Source: Frigoribacterium sp. SL97 (GTDB lineage: Bacteria > Actinomycetota > Actinomycetes > Actinomycetales > Microbacteriaceae). From it: a stretch of DNA of 64,000 nt. The notes below the pieces were generated by a model, which searched no databases, had not been told where the DNA came from, and saw only the letters and a program-made list of their open reading frames with translations. Within the stretch, counting starts at the first letter, position 1. Each line of letters opens with the position of its first letter. Positions 24,182 to 33,188 of the stretch are shown here, in pieces. The DNA lies in contig NZ_CP113062.1 of NCBI RefSeq assembly GCF_026625765.1, positions 2,914,001 to 2,978,000 on the forward strand. The letters are read 5' to 3'. The position numbers were made by a program, and so were the translations under genes.

Positions 24182-25321
24182 TCAGTCGGTGAAGAACTCG
24201 ACAGCGGCGCGCGCCCGGAAGACGGCCTCGTCGAGGTCGTCGCCGACCACGGTGACGTGACCGACCTTCCGCCCGGGCCGCGGCTCCTTGCCGTAGTCGT
24301 GGACCTTGACCGCCGGCTGGTCGGCCATGAGAGCGGGGAGTCGGTCGGCCATCGACCCGGTCGCCGGTCCGCCGAGCACGTTCAGCATGACGCTCCACGG
24401 GCGGTGGCAGCCCGTGTCGCCCAGGGGCAGGTCGAGCACGGCCCGGAGGTGCTGTTCGAACTGGCTGGTGGTCGCCCCGTCGATCGTCCAGTGGCCGGTG
24501 TTGTGCGGCCGCATGGCGAGTTCGTTGATCAGCAGGCGCTCGTCGGTCGTCTCGAAGAGCTCGACGGCCAGGACCCCGGTGACGTCGAGCCGCTCGGCCA
24601 CCGTCCGGGCGATCTCGTCGGCCAGGTCGGCCAGGCGACCGGCACTCGAGGGCGCCGGGGCGAAGACCTCGGAGCAGACCCCGTCGCGTTGGACGGTCTC
24701 GACGAGAGGCCACGGGACGATGTCGCCGCTCGGCCGACGGGCCACGAGCTGCGACAGCTCACGCCGGAACTCGACGAGCTCCTCGACGAGGAGCGCGCCT
24801 CCGTTGCCGTCCTCGGCCAGGGCTCCGAACCAGTCGTCGGCTTCGTGCGCGGCCGAGACCACGCGCACGCCTTTGCCGTCGTAACCGCCCCGCGCGGTCT
24901 TGACGACCGCCCGGCCTCCGTGGTCGGCGAGGAACGCCTCGAGCTCGGAGGCATCGTGGACGGCCGCCCAGTCCGGGACGGGCAGCCCGAGCTCGGTGAG
25001 CCGCTGACGCATGACGATCTTGTCCTGCGCGACGGCCAGCGCGGACGGCCCGGGGTGCACGGGCACACCCGCGTCGACGAGGGCGGCCAGGACCTGCTGG
25101 GGGACGTGCTCGTGGTCGAAGGTGACCACGTCGACCGTGCGGGCGAAATCGAGGACGACGTCGACGTCGTGGTAGTCACCCACCTGTGTCGCCGCCAGCC
25201 TGGCCGAACTGCCCTCGGCCTCGGCGAGGACGCTGATCTCGATGCCGAGGTGGACGGCGGGCGGGATCATCATGCGGGCGAGCTGGCCGCCACCGATCAC
25301 GCCGACACGAAGAGCCGTCAT
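24182..25321 (-). CDS. purK: N5-carboxyaminoimidazole ribonucleotide synthase (PurK)
   Basis: 379 residues. ATP-grasp enzyme converting AIR, ATP and bicarbonate to N5-CAIR, the substrate of PurE. Motifs are VGVIGGGQLARMM, VTFDHEHVP, KTARGGYDGKGV, a VEELVEF strand and LINELAMRPHNTGHWTIDG with metal-binding residues. The ATG at 25321 overlaps the stop of the upstream lipoprotein gene as ATGA. Confidence 0.96.
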   Translation of the reverse strand: MTALRVGVIGGGQLARMMIPPAVHLGIEISVLAEAEGSSARLAATQVGDYHDVDVVLDFARTVDVVTFDHEHVPQQVLAALVDAGVPVHPGPSALAVAQDKIVMRQRLTELGLPVPDWAAVHDASELEAFLADHGGRAVVKTARGGYDGKGVRVVSAAHEADDWFGALAEDGNGGALLVEELVEFRRELSQLVARRPSGDIVPWPLVETVQRDGVCSEVFAPAPSSAGRLADLADEIARTVAERLDVTGVLAVELFETTDERLLINELAMRPHNTGHWTIDGATTSQFEQHLRAVLDLPLGDTGCHRPWSVMLNVLGGPATGSMADRLPALMADQPAVKVHDYGKEPRPGRKVGHVTVVGDDLDEAVFRARAAVEFFTD

Positions 25322-25794
25322 CGGACGACCGTCCCGCTCAACTGCGGTGAGTCCGGAGTTCCACCGACCGTGCACCGGTACGTGACGTTGGCGACACCGA
25401 CGTCGCCTCCTGTGTAGAGCCCGGCGACGTCGATGGTGCGCCCCCCGGGCCCCTGCACGAGGGTCTGCGACGAACGGTCGTTCCAGGTGTAGTCCGCGCC
25501 CTGCGACCTCGTGGCCTCGTTCCGACAGGCGTCGTAGGCGCGGGCGTCGGTCCAGCCGTCCGCCTGGTCGGACGGCACGGGGACAGGCGTCTCGACGGTG
25601 TCGTTCGGGTCGTCCGTCGGCGCCGTGGGGGCGACCGTCTCGGCCCCCGTGTCGGGAGCCGACGGTGATGCGGTCGACGTCGGGCTGAAGCTCGACACCG
25701 TCGGCGTCGGGTCGTCGTCGCCGCTCGTGCACGCGGAGAGGGTGAGGGCCAGGGCCCCGGCGGTCAGCATGGCGATGAGGGCCCGGTTCGTCAT
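25318..25794 (-). CDS. Putative lipoprotein of unknown function
   Basis: 158 residues. A lipoprotein signal peptide ends in LTLSAC-T, so Cys would be lipidated after about 22 residues. Residues about 25-80 are a Thr/Ser/Pro/Asp-rich linker typical of wall-spanning segments. The C-terminal part has two cysteines (YDACRNEA, TYRCTVGG) that could form a disulfide. I recognise no named domain. It precedes purK with a 4-base overlap, which is probably compact packing rather than a functional link. Confidence 0.75.
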   Translation of the reverse strand: MTNRALIAMLTAGALALTLSACTSGDDDPTPTVSSFSPTSTASPSAPDTGAETVAPTAPTDDPNDTVETPVPVPSDQADGWTDARAYDACRNEATRSQGADYTWNDRSSQTLVQGPGGRTIDVAGLYTGGDVGVANVTYRCTVGGTPDSPQLSGTVVR

Positions 25795-25892
25795 GCGGTC
25801 ATCGTATCGGTGGCATCCGGCCGGGCGGCGTCGACCTGCCGGACGGGGCCCGGCACCGGCACGAGATCGCGCACCCACAGCTCGTCGCGAGG

Positions 25893-27197
25893 CTACGGTC
25901 GCCCGAGCCCCCGGAACTCGAACCCGGCCTCGCGCCACTCGGCGGGGTCGAACACGTTGCGCGCGTCGACGATGCGTCGCCGGGAGACGAGGGCGGCGAC
26001 GTCGGCCGGACGCAGCGCCTTGAACTGCGTCCATTCGGTGAGGACCAACACGAGCTCGGCGTCGCGGAGGGCGGTGGGGACGTCCCCGACGTAGGTGAGG
26101 TCGGGAGCCAGCCGGGCGGCGGTCTCGTTGGCCTCGGGGTCGTGGACGACCACGTCGGCCCCGGCGGCGTGCAGTCGTCGGGCGACGTCGAGGGCCGGCG
26201 AGTCGCGGACGTCGTCGCTGTCGGGCTTGAACGCCACCCCGAGGACGGCGACGCGCGCACCGCGCACCTCGCCGAGCAACTCGCCCGCGAGCTCGACGAC
26301 GCGGTCGCGGCGGCGCAGGTTGACGGCGTCGACGTCGGCGAGGAAGTCCAGGGACTCGAGCCCCAACTCGCGCGATCGGGCCCGGAACGCCCGGATGTCC
26401 TTCGGCAGGCACCCGCCGCCGAAGCCGAGGCCGGCGTTGAGGAACCGGCGGCCGATGCGGGCGTCGTGCCCGATCGCGTCGGCCAGCTGCGTCACGTCCG
26501 CACCGGTGGCCTCGGCGATCTCGGCCATCGCGTTGATGAACGAGATCTTCGTCGCGAGGAACGCGTTGGCCGAGACCTTCACCAGTTCGGCCGTCGCGTA
26601 CCCGGTCACGAGCCGGGGCGTGCCCGTCGCCAGAGCCGTCGCGTAGACCTCGTCGAGCACGGCCGTCGCCCGCTCACCGGCGTCACCCTCGGGCACTCCG
26701 TAGACGAAGCGGTCGGGCGCGACGGTGTCGGCCACGGCGAAGCCCTCGCGGAGGAACTCGGGGTTCCAGGCCAGGTCGGCCCCGGAGGAGGCGCGGACCA
26801 GGTCGGCGAGTCGGCTCGCGGTGCCGACGGGAACGGTGGACTTGCCCACCACGAGGTCGCCGTCGGCGAGGTGGGGCAAGAGCCCCTGGACCGCGGCGTC
26901 GACGTAGGTGAGGTCGGCCGCGTCGCTGCCCGGGGTCTGCGGGGTGCCGACGGCGACGAAGTGGACCTGCGAACCGGCGGCGTCGGCCGGGTCGGTCGAG
27001 AACCGCAGTCGCCCCGAGTCGAGGGCCCGGCGGAGCGCCTCGGGCAGTCCGGGTTCGAAGAACGGGGCGTGACCCGACGAGAGCAGGGCGATCTTGCCCG
27101 GGTCGACGTCGATGCCGACCACGTCGTGCCCGAGGTCGGCCATGCACGCGGCGTGCACGGCTCCGAGGTAACCGCAACCGATGACTGAGATTCGCAT
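25893..27197 (-). CDS. ugd: UDP-glucose 6-dehydrogenase
   Basis: 434 residues. It oxidises UDP-glucose to UDP-glucuronate with two NAD. The NAD site VIGCGYLGAVHAACM, the substrate Lys in ELVKVSANAFLATKISFINA, the catalytic Cys in GFGGGCLPKD and the C-terminal GVAFKPDSDDVRDSPAL are all intact. It supplies a uronic acid precursor, which may feed the glycopolymer locus upstream. The ATG is preceded by AGGA at 7-base spacing and an A/T-rich stretch that stands out from the surrounding sequence. Confidence 0.96.
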   Translation of the reverse strand: MRISVIGCGYLGAVHAACMADLGHDVVGIDVDPGKIALLSSGHAPFFEPGLPEALRRALDSGRLRFSTDPADAAGSQVHFVAVGTPQTPGSDAADLTYVDAAVQGLLPHLADGDLVVGKSTVPVGTASRLADLVRASSGADLAWNPEFLREGFAVADTVAPDRFVYGVPEGDAGERATAVLDEVYATALATGTPRLVTGYATAELVKVSANAFLATKISFINAMAEIAEATGADVTQLADAIGHDARIGRRFLNAGLGFGGGCLPKDIRAFRARSRELGLESLDFLADVDAVNLRRRDRVVELAGELLGEVRGARVAVLGVAFKPDSDDVRDSPALDVARRLHAAGADVVVHDPEANETAARLAPDLTYVGDVPTALRDAELVLVLTEWTQFKALRPADVAALVSRRRIVDARNVFDPAEWREAGFEFRGLGRP

Positions 27198-27225
27198 TGT
27201 AATATCCTATATCACGCGAGCCGGA

Positions 27226-27786
27226 TCAGATGACCCGGTCGTCGCCCCATGGGGTGGTGTCGGTGTGTCCGACGGACTGCTCGTGCTGGCGACGCTGCGC
27301 GACGCTGTTGAGGTTCGACTCCATCAGGTCGTGCAGGGTCGATTGGACGAGGTCGGCCGACGGCACGTCCCAGAGGACGAGCGGACGGTCGAGGCCGGTG
27401 TTGATCAGGACGTCTCCGCTGCGGAAGGCGCTCTGCACCGAGTTCTTGCGCACCGTGAGGTCGTAGCCGCGGCTGTGGAGCAACTCTTGACGAGTGCGCA
27501 CGAACAGCCCCTTGCGCACGACGAGGCGACGCGAGGTGATGACGTAGCGCTTGCCGAGCCAGATCAGCACGGGCACCAACCAGAGCAGAACGATGAGGGC
27601 GACGGCCGCGCCCAGCACGACGTAGTTCTGCCAGGCGACGTCGAAGCGACCGCCGAAGTAGCCGGTCGCGGCGCAGATGCCGACGAGCCCGAGGGACGGC
27701 CAGAACAGCACGCGGGCGTGGGGACGCAGCCGCGCGACGACGTACTCGGTCGGCTGTGGTCCGTCGCTGCTCACAGGCTCATTCAT
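27226..27786 (-). CDS. Membrane protein with bacterial PH domain (bPH2/DUF304)
   Basis: 186 residues from ATG 27786, which overlaps the end of birA by 8 bases. Two membrane helices (about 28-47 and 57-80) are followed by the bPH2 core: KRYVITSRRLVVRKGLFVRTRQEL, a region that typically reads Y-x-(V/I)-T-x-x-R-(L/I). The tail is polar. Such proteins are common next to birA and acyl-CoA carboxylase genes in actinobacteria, but the function is unknown. A longer start at 27807 is possible. Confidence 0.85.
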   Translation of the reverse strand: MNEPVSSDGPQPTEYVVARLRPHARVLFWPSLGLVGICAATGYFGGRFDVAWQNYVVLGAAVALIVLLWLVPVLIWLGKRYVITSRRLVVRKGLFVRTRQELLHSRGYDLTVRKNSVQSAFRSGDVLINTGLDRPLVLWDVPSADLVQSTLHDLMESNLNSVAQRRQHEQSVGHTDTTPWGDDRVI

Positions 27787-28558
27787 ACCGCAGATGCGTG
27801 ACGTCACCCGAAGCGACGGCCGTCAGCCCGCCGGTCGAGGCGGAACGCACGACCAACCGGCCCGCCTCGTCGACGTCGACGGCCTCGCCCACGAGAGCCG
27901 CGCCTCCGGGGAGTTCGACGCGGACGTCGCGCCCCAGCGTCGCGCAGTGCGTGCGCACCAGCGACAGGGCGCCGCTCGCCACGGCGTCGCCCCGGGCAGC
28001 GGCGAGGTCGGCGACGAACCGGGCCAGACCGGAGACCCAGGCCGACAGCACGGCGTCGGCGAGCTCGTGAGCCGTGCCCCGCGCACCGTGCAGACCGAGC
28101 GACGTCGAGGTCGGCGTCGGCAGCTCACCGGCCGGCACCGTGAGGTTGACCCCGGCCCCCACGACCACGGCGCTCGCGTCGGGCCTCAGCTCGGCGAGCA
28201 GGCCGCAGACCTTTCCGCCGGCCACCTGCACGTCGTTGGGCCACTTCAGCGTGACGTCGCCACCCGGGAGCAGGCCCCGGACGGAGGCGCGCATCGCGAC
28301 GCCGGCGAGGAGCGGCACCCAGCCGAGCGAGTCGACCGGCAGGTCGCCGCGGCGCAGCAGGACGCTCGCCGCGAGGGAACGACCGGGCGCGGTCTCCCAC
28401 CGTCGACCGAGCCGGCCCCTCCCGGCGGACTGGTCGAGGGTCAGCCAGGTCGCCAGGTGCGGCTCGTCGACGGCGGCCAGCAGGTCGGCGTTGGTCGATC
28501 CGGTGGACTCGAGCACCACGAGACGGGGGCTGACGGACGCGCTGAGGGGGAAGTCCAT
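27779..28558 (-). CDS. birA: Biotin--[acetyl-CoA-carboxylase] ligase (BirA, no HTH)
   Basis: 259 residues. It attaches biotin through biotinyl-AMP to the carrier Lys of the carboxylase alpha chain encoded at 35991. Motifs: STNADLL, SAGRGRLGRRW (biotinyl-AMP loop), LKWPNDVQV and GAGVNL. There is no N-terminal helix-turn-helix, so it is the monofunctional type and does not repress biotin genes. A TAGGCT element ends 6 bases before the ATG, predicting a leaderless transcript divergent from the carboxylase beta gene. Confidence 0.95.
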   Translation of the reverse strand: MDFPLSASVSPRLVVLESTGSTNADLLAAVDEPHLATWLTLDQSAGRGRLGRRWETAPGRSLAASVLLRRGDLPVDSLGWVPLLAGVAMRASVRGLLPGGDVTLKWPNDVQVAGGKVCGLLAELRPDASAVVVGAGVNLTVPAGELPTPTSTSLGLHGARGTAHELADAVLSAWVSGLARFVADLAAARGDAVASGALSLVRTHCATLGRDVRVELPGGAALVGEAVDVDEAGRLVVRSASTGGLTAVASGDVTHLRYE

Positions 28559-28564
28559 CGGGTC

Positions 28565-28570
28565 AGCCTA
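28565..28570 (-). promoter_or_regulatory. -10 element of a leaderless birA promoter
   Basis: TAGGCT on the minus strand ends 6 bases before the birA ATG. It is in the 107-base divergent region shared with the carboxyltransferase gene. Confidence 0.55.
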
Positions 28571-28652
28571 GGCGGCCTCGGTTGACGACTCCTACGACGT
28601 ACGACGGCGTCCACGCGTGGAAACCTCCAACGGATGGCTGCGGGTCGGTCAG

Positions 28653-28658
28653 TAGAGT
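28653..28658 (+). promoter_or_regulatory. -10 element of a leaderless carboxyltransferase promoter
   Basis: TAGAGT ends 7 bases before the GTG at 28666, which supports that start over GTG 28657, which overlaps the hexamer. Confidence 0.6.
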
Positions 28659-28665
28659 GAAGCGC

Positions 28666-30279
28666 GTGACTCCTGACTCCGCGCCACCCACCGACGCCGC
28701 GCCCGACCTGCACACCACCGCGGGCAAGCTCGCCGACCTCAAGGCCCGCTATCACGAGGCCGTGACGGCCAGCGGCGAGGCCGCGATCGCGAAGCAGCAC
28801 GCCAAGGGCAAGAAGACGGCCCGCGAACGGATCGACGAGTTGCTCGACCCGGGCTCGTTCGTCGAACTCGACGAGTTCGTCCGACACCGCACCCACGCCT
28901 TCGGCATGGAGGCCAAACGGCCCTACGGCGACGCGGTCGTCACGGGAACGGGCACGATCCACGGCCGCCAGGTCGCGGTCTACTCGCAGGACTTCACCAT
29001 CTTCGGCGGCTCGCTCGGCGAGGTGGCGGGTGAGAAGATCATCAAGGTCATGCAGCTGGCCCTCAAGACCGGGGTGCCCATCATCGGCATCCTCGACTCG
29101 GGCGGAGCGCGCATCCAGGAGGGCGTCGTCGCCCTGGGCAAGTACGGCGAGATCTTCCGACTGAACACGGCCGCCTCGGGCGTCATCCCCCAGATCTCGC
29201 TGATCATGGGCCCCGCGGCCGGAGGCGCGGTGTACTCCCCCGCGCTGACCGACTTCGTGATCATGGTCGACAAGACCAGCCACATGTTCGTCACCGGCCC
29301 GGACGTCATCAAGACCGTGACGGGCGAGGACGTGGGCTTCGAAGAGCTCGGCGGAGCCCTGACCCACAACAAGGTCTCGGGCGTGTCGCACTACCTGGCG
29401 AGCGACGAGGACGACGCCCTCGACTACGCCCGCGCGCTGCTCTCGTACCTGCCCGACAACAACCTGGCCGACCCGCACGTCTTCGACGTGCCGGTCGAAC
29501 TCGAGACCACCGACCACGACCGCCAGCTGAACACGCTGATCCCGGACAGCCCGAACCAGCCCTACGACGTCATGACCGTCATCGACCACGTCGTCGACGA
29601 CGGCGAGTTCCTCGAGGTCCAGCCGCTGTTCGCGCCCAACATCGTCGTGGGCTTCGGCCGGGTGGAGGGCCGTCCGGTGGGCGTGATCGCCAACCAGCCG
29701 TCCGCCATGGCCGGCACCCTCAACATCGAGGCCGGTGAGAAGGCCAGTCGTTTCGTGCGCTTCTGCGACGCGTTCAACATCCCCATCCTCACCCTGGTCG
29801 ACGTGCCCGGATACCTGCCCGGCACGGACCAGGAGTGGACCGGTGTCATCCGTCGCGGAGCCAAGCTGCTCTACGCCTACGCCGAGGCCACGGTCCCGCT
29901 CGTGACGGTGATCACCCGCAAGGCGTACGGCGGTGCCTACATCGTCATGGGGTCGAAGCAGCTGGGTGCCGACATCAACCTCGCGTGGCCCACGGCCGAG
30001 ATCGCCGTGATGGGCGGCCAGGGCGCCGTCAACATCCTCTACCGCAACGAGATCAAGGCGGCGGCCGAGGCGGGCGAAGACGTGGCGGCGGTGCGCACGC
30101 GACTGGCCAACGAGTACACCTACAACGTGGCGAGTCCCTTCCTCGCCGCGGAGCGGGGCGAGCTCGACGGTGTCGTCGAACCGGCCGCGACCCGCGTCGC
30201 CGTCATCAAGGCACTGCGCGCCCTCAAGACCAAGCGGGCGACCCTGCCGCCGAAGAAGCACGGGAACATCCCCCTGTGA
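28666..30279 (+). CDS. Acyl-CoA carboxylase beta subunit (carboxyltransferase, AccD/PccB type)
   Basis: 537 residues. It transfers the carboxyl group from carboxybiotin to acetyl-, propionyl- or longer acyl-CoA. Motifs: KGKKTARERIDELLDPGSF, ILDSGGARIQEGV, GPAAGGAVYSPALTDF (oxyanion hole), PVGVIANQP, DVPGYLPG, KAYGGAY and AVMGGQGAVN. The start was chosen from the promoter position (28653). The stop overlaps the GTG of the epsilon subunit gene, and the alpha chain lies at 35991. Substrate specificity cannot be told from sequence alone. Confidence 0.95.
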   Translation: MTPDSAPPTDAAPDLHTTAGKLADLKARYHEAVTASGEAAIAKQHAKGKKTARERIDELLDPGSFVELDEFVRHRTHAFGMEAKRPYGDAVVTGTGTIHGRQVAVYSQDFTIFGGSLGEVAGEKIIKVMQLALKTGVPIIGILDSGGARIQEGVVALGKYGEIFRLNTAASGVIPQISLIMGPAAGGAVYSPALTDFVIMVDKTSHMFVTGPDVIKTVTGEDVGFEELGGALTHNKVSGVSHYLASDEDDALDYARALLSYLPDNNLADPHVFDVPVELETTDHDRQLNTLIPDSPNQPYDVMTVIDHVVDDGEFLEVQPLFAPNIVVGFGRVEGRPVGVIANQPSAMAGTLNIEAGEKASRFVRFCDAFNIPILTLVDVPGYLPGTDQEWTGVIRRGAKLLYAYAEATVPLVTVITRKAYGGAYIVMGSKQLGADINLAWPTAEIAVMGGQGAVNILYRNEIKAAAEAGEDVAAVRTRLANEYTYNVASPFLAAERGELDGVVEPAATRVAVIKALRALKTKRATLPPKKHGNIPL

Positions 30280-30557
30280 GTGGTCGCCACGCCGCCGCCT
30301 CCCCCGACCCGGCGGACTCCCCCACCGACCCGGACGAGCAGCCGTCGGCTCCCCTCATCAGGGTCGTCGCCGGGGACCCGACGCCCGACGAACTGGCGGC
30401 CGTCACGGCGCTGCTCGCCGCCGTCGCGGCCGGCCGGGCCGGATCGGCGACGACGACGTCCTCCCGACCCACGACGTCGGGCTGGACGCGATCGGCCCGG
30501 GCACCGCGTCCCGTCATCACGGCCGGAGAAGGCCGCTGGCGGGGTTTCGAGGGCTGA
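30276..30557 (+). CDS. Acyl-CoA carboxylase epsilon subunit
   Basis: 93 residues, GTG start overlapping the beta stop as GTGA. A Pro/Asp-rich N-terminus leads to PLIRVVAGDPTPDELAAVTALL and a C-terminal GEGRWRGFEG. Both elements match the small AccE/PccE subunit of actinobacterial carboxylases, which binds the beta subunit and raises activity. The size is normal. The middle is rich in Ala, Thr and Ser. Confidence 0.88.
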   Translation: MSGRHAAASPDPADSPTDPDEQPSAPLIRVVAGDPTPDELAAVTALLAAVAAGRAGSATTTSSRPTTSGWTRSARAPRPVITAGEGRWRGFEG

Positions 30558-30693
30558 CGCCCCCGGAACGGGGGTAGACGCAGTCATCTTCCCCCGCCTG
30601 TCCCCCTAAATGACGACTGCACCCGCGGCCCCGACCCACCATGCTTGCTCTTGCTAGGTGTCTCTCTCGGAGTCACACCACCAGCAGGACCAC

Positions 30694-30750
30694 ATGGGTA
30701 GTGGATTCCTGCCGGGGGGAGTCAGGGCGACATTCGGGTTGCCGCCCTGA
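30694..30750 (+). CDS. Candidate 18-residue peptide gene
   Basis: An ATG with CAGGA 4 bases upstream opens MGSGFLPGGVRATFGLPP and then stops; a strong terminator follows 11 bases later. An in-frame GTG at 30658 would give 30 residues with an extra His/Gln-rich N-terminus. An extended -10-like TGCTAGGTG lies at 30652-30660. The peptide is rich in Gly and Pro, with one Arg. It lies between the epsilon subunit gene and a convergent sensor kinase locus. It could be a signalling peptide or a short leader RNA product. No homologue is known to me. Confidence 0.4.
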   Translation: MGSGFLPGGVRATFGLPP

Positions 30751-30761
30751 CTCAGGGTCTC

Positions 30762-30791
30762 GGAAGGGCCGGACGATCGTCCGGCCCTTCC
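30762..30791. terminator. Terminator after the carboxylase epsilon/peptide unit
   Basis: A perfect 13-bp inverted repeat GGAAGGGCCGGAC / GTCCGGCCCTTCC around GATC, followed by TTCTTCC. It sits between the plus-strand peptide and the minus-strand sensor kinase end at 30831. Confidence 0.88.
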
Positions 30792-30830
30792 TTCTTCCCC
30801 GGCCCTGCCGTGAGGCTGCCCGGTGGATGA

Positions 30831-31878
30831 TCAGGGGGCCGAGCGGGGGATCTGCAGCCAGAGCTGCACCTCGTCGGCGTCGTCGTCCTCGTCCGCGTCG
30901 GCCGAGACGCCCCGGCCGAGGGCGCTCGACGACAGGTCCGGCGAACCGAGCCCGACGACCGTGACGGCGTCGTCTCCCCCGCCCTGGACGGTCCGGACGA
31001 TGATGCGATCGGCGAGCGAGCCGCGGAGGGCCTCGGCGAGCACGGCATGGACCCGCCGCAGATCCGTTGGCCCGAGGTCGTCGAGGCCTCCCTCGTCGAG
31101 GAGGCTGACGACGGCCCCCCGACGACGCGCCGCCATGACCTCGTGACGCACGTCGTCGTCGAGGAGGCGGCGTCCCCGGATCTCGTCCCGGATGGCCCCC
31201 TCGAGGTTCAGGCACTCCTGTCGCTCGGCCGCGGTCAGGTCGCCGTGTCGATCGACGATGGTCTGGAGCATCGGCCGTGCCGTCCGGCCCGTCTGCAGCA
31301 GCCGGTACTGCCGCTCGTTCACGTGGGCTTCCTGCGCGGCCTGCCAGTCCGCCGCCTCGTGCTCGGCGAGGATGAACTCACGCGTCTCGCGCCCGGCACG
31401 CGTCAGCGTGCTCGACATCGCGTGACTGAAGGCGACCCAGACCACGCTGCCGACGATGCCGAGGTCGGCGATCTGTTCGGCCCCGGCCCAGAGCACCCCG
31501 TGAGCCGCCATGAATCCGACCCCGAGCCAGGCGAACCCCTGGCGGCGTCTCGTCGACACGATCACCATGAGCGTGCCCACGGCCGCCACGTACCACGTGG
31601 CATAGCCGTTCTTCACCGAGCTGTCGAGCTCGGAGGTCACGACCAGCGGGAGGACGATGCTTACGGCGAGGCAGAACGAGGCCAGCCACACGGGCATGAT
31701 GACGGTGGCGGCTGGGCCACAGCACGGCCACGGTCGCCGCGGCGTACAACACCATGCACGCGACGACGGGAAGCGGATCGGTGAACCGGTCCAACGAGGC
31801 CACGGCGAGGACCAGATGGTAGGCCGAGAAGACGGCGGCGAGCGAGACGATCAGCCACCGCGGCACGGAGACCCTCAC
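30831..31878 (-). pseudogene. Second sensor histidine-kinase-like membrane protein, apparent +1 frameshift
   Basis: GTG 31878 overlaps the preceding kinase stop as GTGA. Its frame encodes two hydrophobic segments up to VAVLWP; removing one base (T at 31713 on the plus strand) continues as AATVIMPVWLASFCLAV and further helices in the second frame, giving about 348 residues. The cytoplasmic part starts near residue 160; it has a helical region around QTGRTARPMLQTIVDRHGD but lacks the clear N-box and G-box of active kinases, ending in an acidic stretch. It may be a degenerate partner of the kinase upstream. Frameshift cause (sequencing error or mutation) is unresolved. Confidence 0.72.
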
Positions 31879-33188
31879 GCGACGCCCTCCGGGATGCCCG
31901 TCTCGTCGGCGCGGTCGGGCGAGGGACGGGGAGCCGATCCCCCCTCGAGGAGGGCGCCGACCGGCCACTGCAGTCGCACGAGGGTTCCGCGCCCCGGTGC
32001 CGAGTCGATGGTCGCGAGTCCGCCGGCGTTGTTCAGCCTCTCGTGGATCGACACCCGGACACCCAGACGCTCGGTCGGCACCGTCGCCGGCTCGAAGCCC
32101 TTGCCCGTGTCGCCGACCTCGACGGTCGTGAGGCCGGTCGCCTCGCGGGTGACGTCGACCCACCGCCGGACACCGGGCGCGTCCCCGGCGTGCTGGGAAC
32201 TGTTCACCAGGGCCTGCACGGCGGCCGAGTAGAGGGCCTCCGCGGCGGTGGACGGGATGCCCTCGCCCTCGATCGGGCCCCGGCGCAGCTCGACCGAGAC
32301 GCCCAGGTCCGACACGGCGGCCGCGATGCGGTCGACCATGCCCGTGACCGTCGTGTCGGACTCGTCGAACGGAGTCGTGCTCGCCGCCGCCGAGAGGTGG
32401 GACATCGCGTTCCGGGCCATGTTGGTCGACAGCTCACGCTCTTCGGGTGACCAGGCCCTGGCCGCCTGGATGAAGGTCGTGAGGACGCTGTCGTGCACGA
32501 TGGCGTCGACCTGCACCCGTTCGAGCTCGGTGGCGTGCTCGCGGATCGCCTCGGAGTACCGCGCGACCGCGGTCGCCTGGGCCTGGTCGACGTTCGCGGC
32601 CGCCTGGCGCAGGATCACCACGAGGATCAGGACCGCACCGCCGAGCAGGATCGCGTAGACGGAGTCGAGGGTCGCGCGCTGCGGGGAGACCGCTCCGCCC
32701 GACGGCGTCAGGCGGATGAAGCCGTAGACGGCGGGGGCGACGAAGAGGTAGCCGGTCGCGATCCAGGTGGAGAACGCCGACGCGGCCGAGGCCGTGGCGA
32801 CGGTGCACAGGTACCAGAGCCAGGGCACGCTCGCCTGGACCTCGCTGGGGTCGTCGACGGCGAGGGGCCAGGTGACCAGCGCGATCAGGTAGGCGATCGC
32901 GACGAAGGCCTCGACCGTGGTCACGCCGCGCTGCACGAGGCTCGCCACGACCAACGCCAGGAACCCGCCGAACATGGCCAGGCCGATCACCCAGGCCCAG
33001 GCGAGCTGCATGCTCCCGACCTGACCGATCATCCCGGGCAGGGCCTGCAGGCCGAACACGAGACCGGCCGCGGCGATGATGCGCCCCAGCACCTTGTCGA
33101 GCAGGGCACGACTGATCGGGTTGCGCGGGGGCCGCAGGGGCCCGAGCGGGAGCGGGCCGGTCAGCCGACCCTCACCGGCCATCGCCAC
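31875..33188 (-). CDS. Sensor histidine kinase
   Basis: 437 residues; an ATG at 33182 is an equally likely start. Six to seven membrane helices (about 30-210) precede a helical domain with VDAIVHDSVLTTFIQAAR, where the His is the likely phosphoacceptor of the NarL-partner class. The ATP-binding domain shows ALVNSSQHA (N-box), VGDTGKGFEP (G1) and ERLGVRVSIHERL. The gene overlaps the response regulator upstream by 17 bases and the second kinase downstream by 4, so the three should be co-expressed. The signal is unknown. Confidence 0.9.
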   Translation of the reverse strand: MAMAGEGRLTGPLPLGPLRPPRNPISRALLDKVLGRIIAAAGLVFGLQALPGMIGQVGSMQLAWAWVIGLAMFGGFLALVVASLVQRGVTTVEAFVAIAYLIALVTWPLAVDDPSEVQASVPWLWYLCTVATASAASAFSTWIATGYLFVAPAVYGFIRLTPSGGAVSPQRATLDSVYAILLGGAVLILVVILRQAAANVDQAQATAVARYSEAIREHATELERVQVDAIVHDSVLTTFIQAARAWSPEERELSTNMARNAMSHLSAAASTTPFDESDTTVTGMVDRIAAAVSDLGVSVELRRGPIEGEGIPSTAAEALYSAAVQALVNSSQHAGDAPGVRRWVDVTREATGLTTVEVGDTGKGFEPATVPTERLGVRVSIHERLNNAGGLATIDSAPGRGTLVRLQWPVGALLEGGSAPRPSPDRADETGIPEGVA

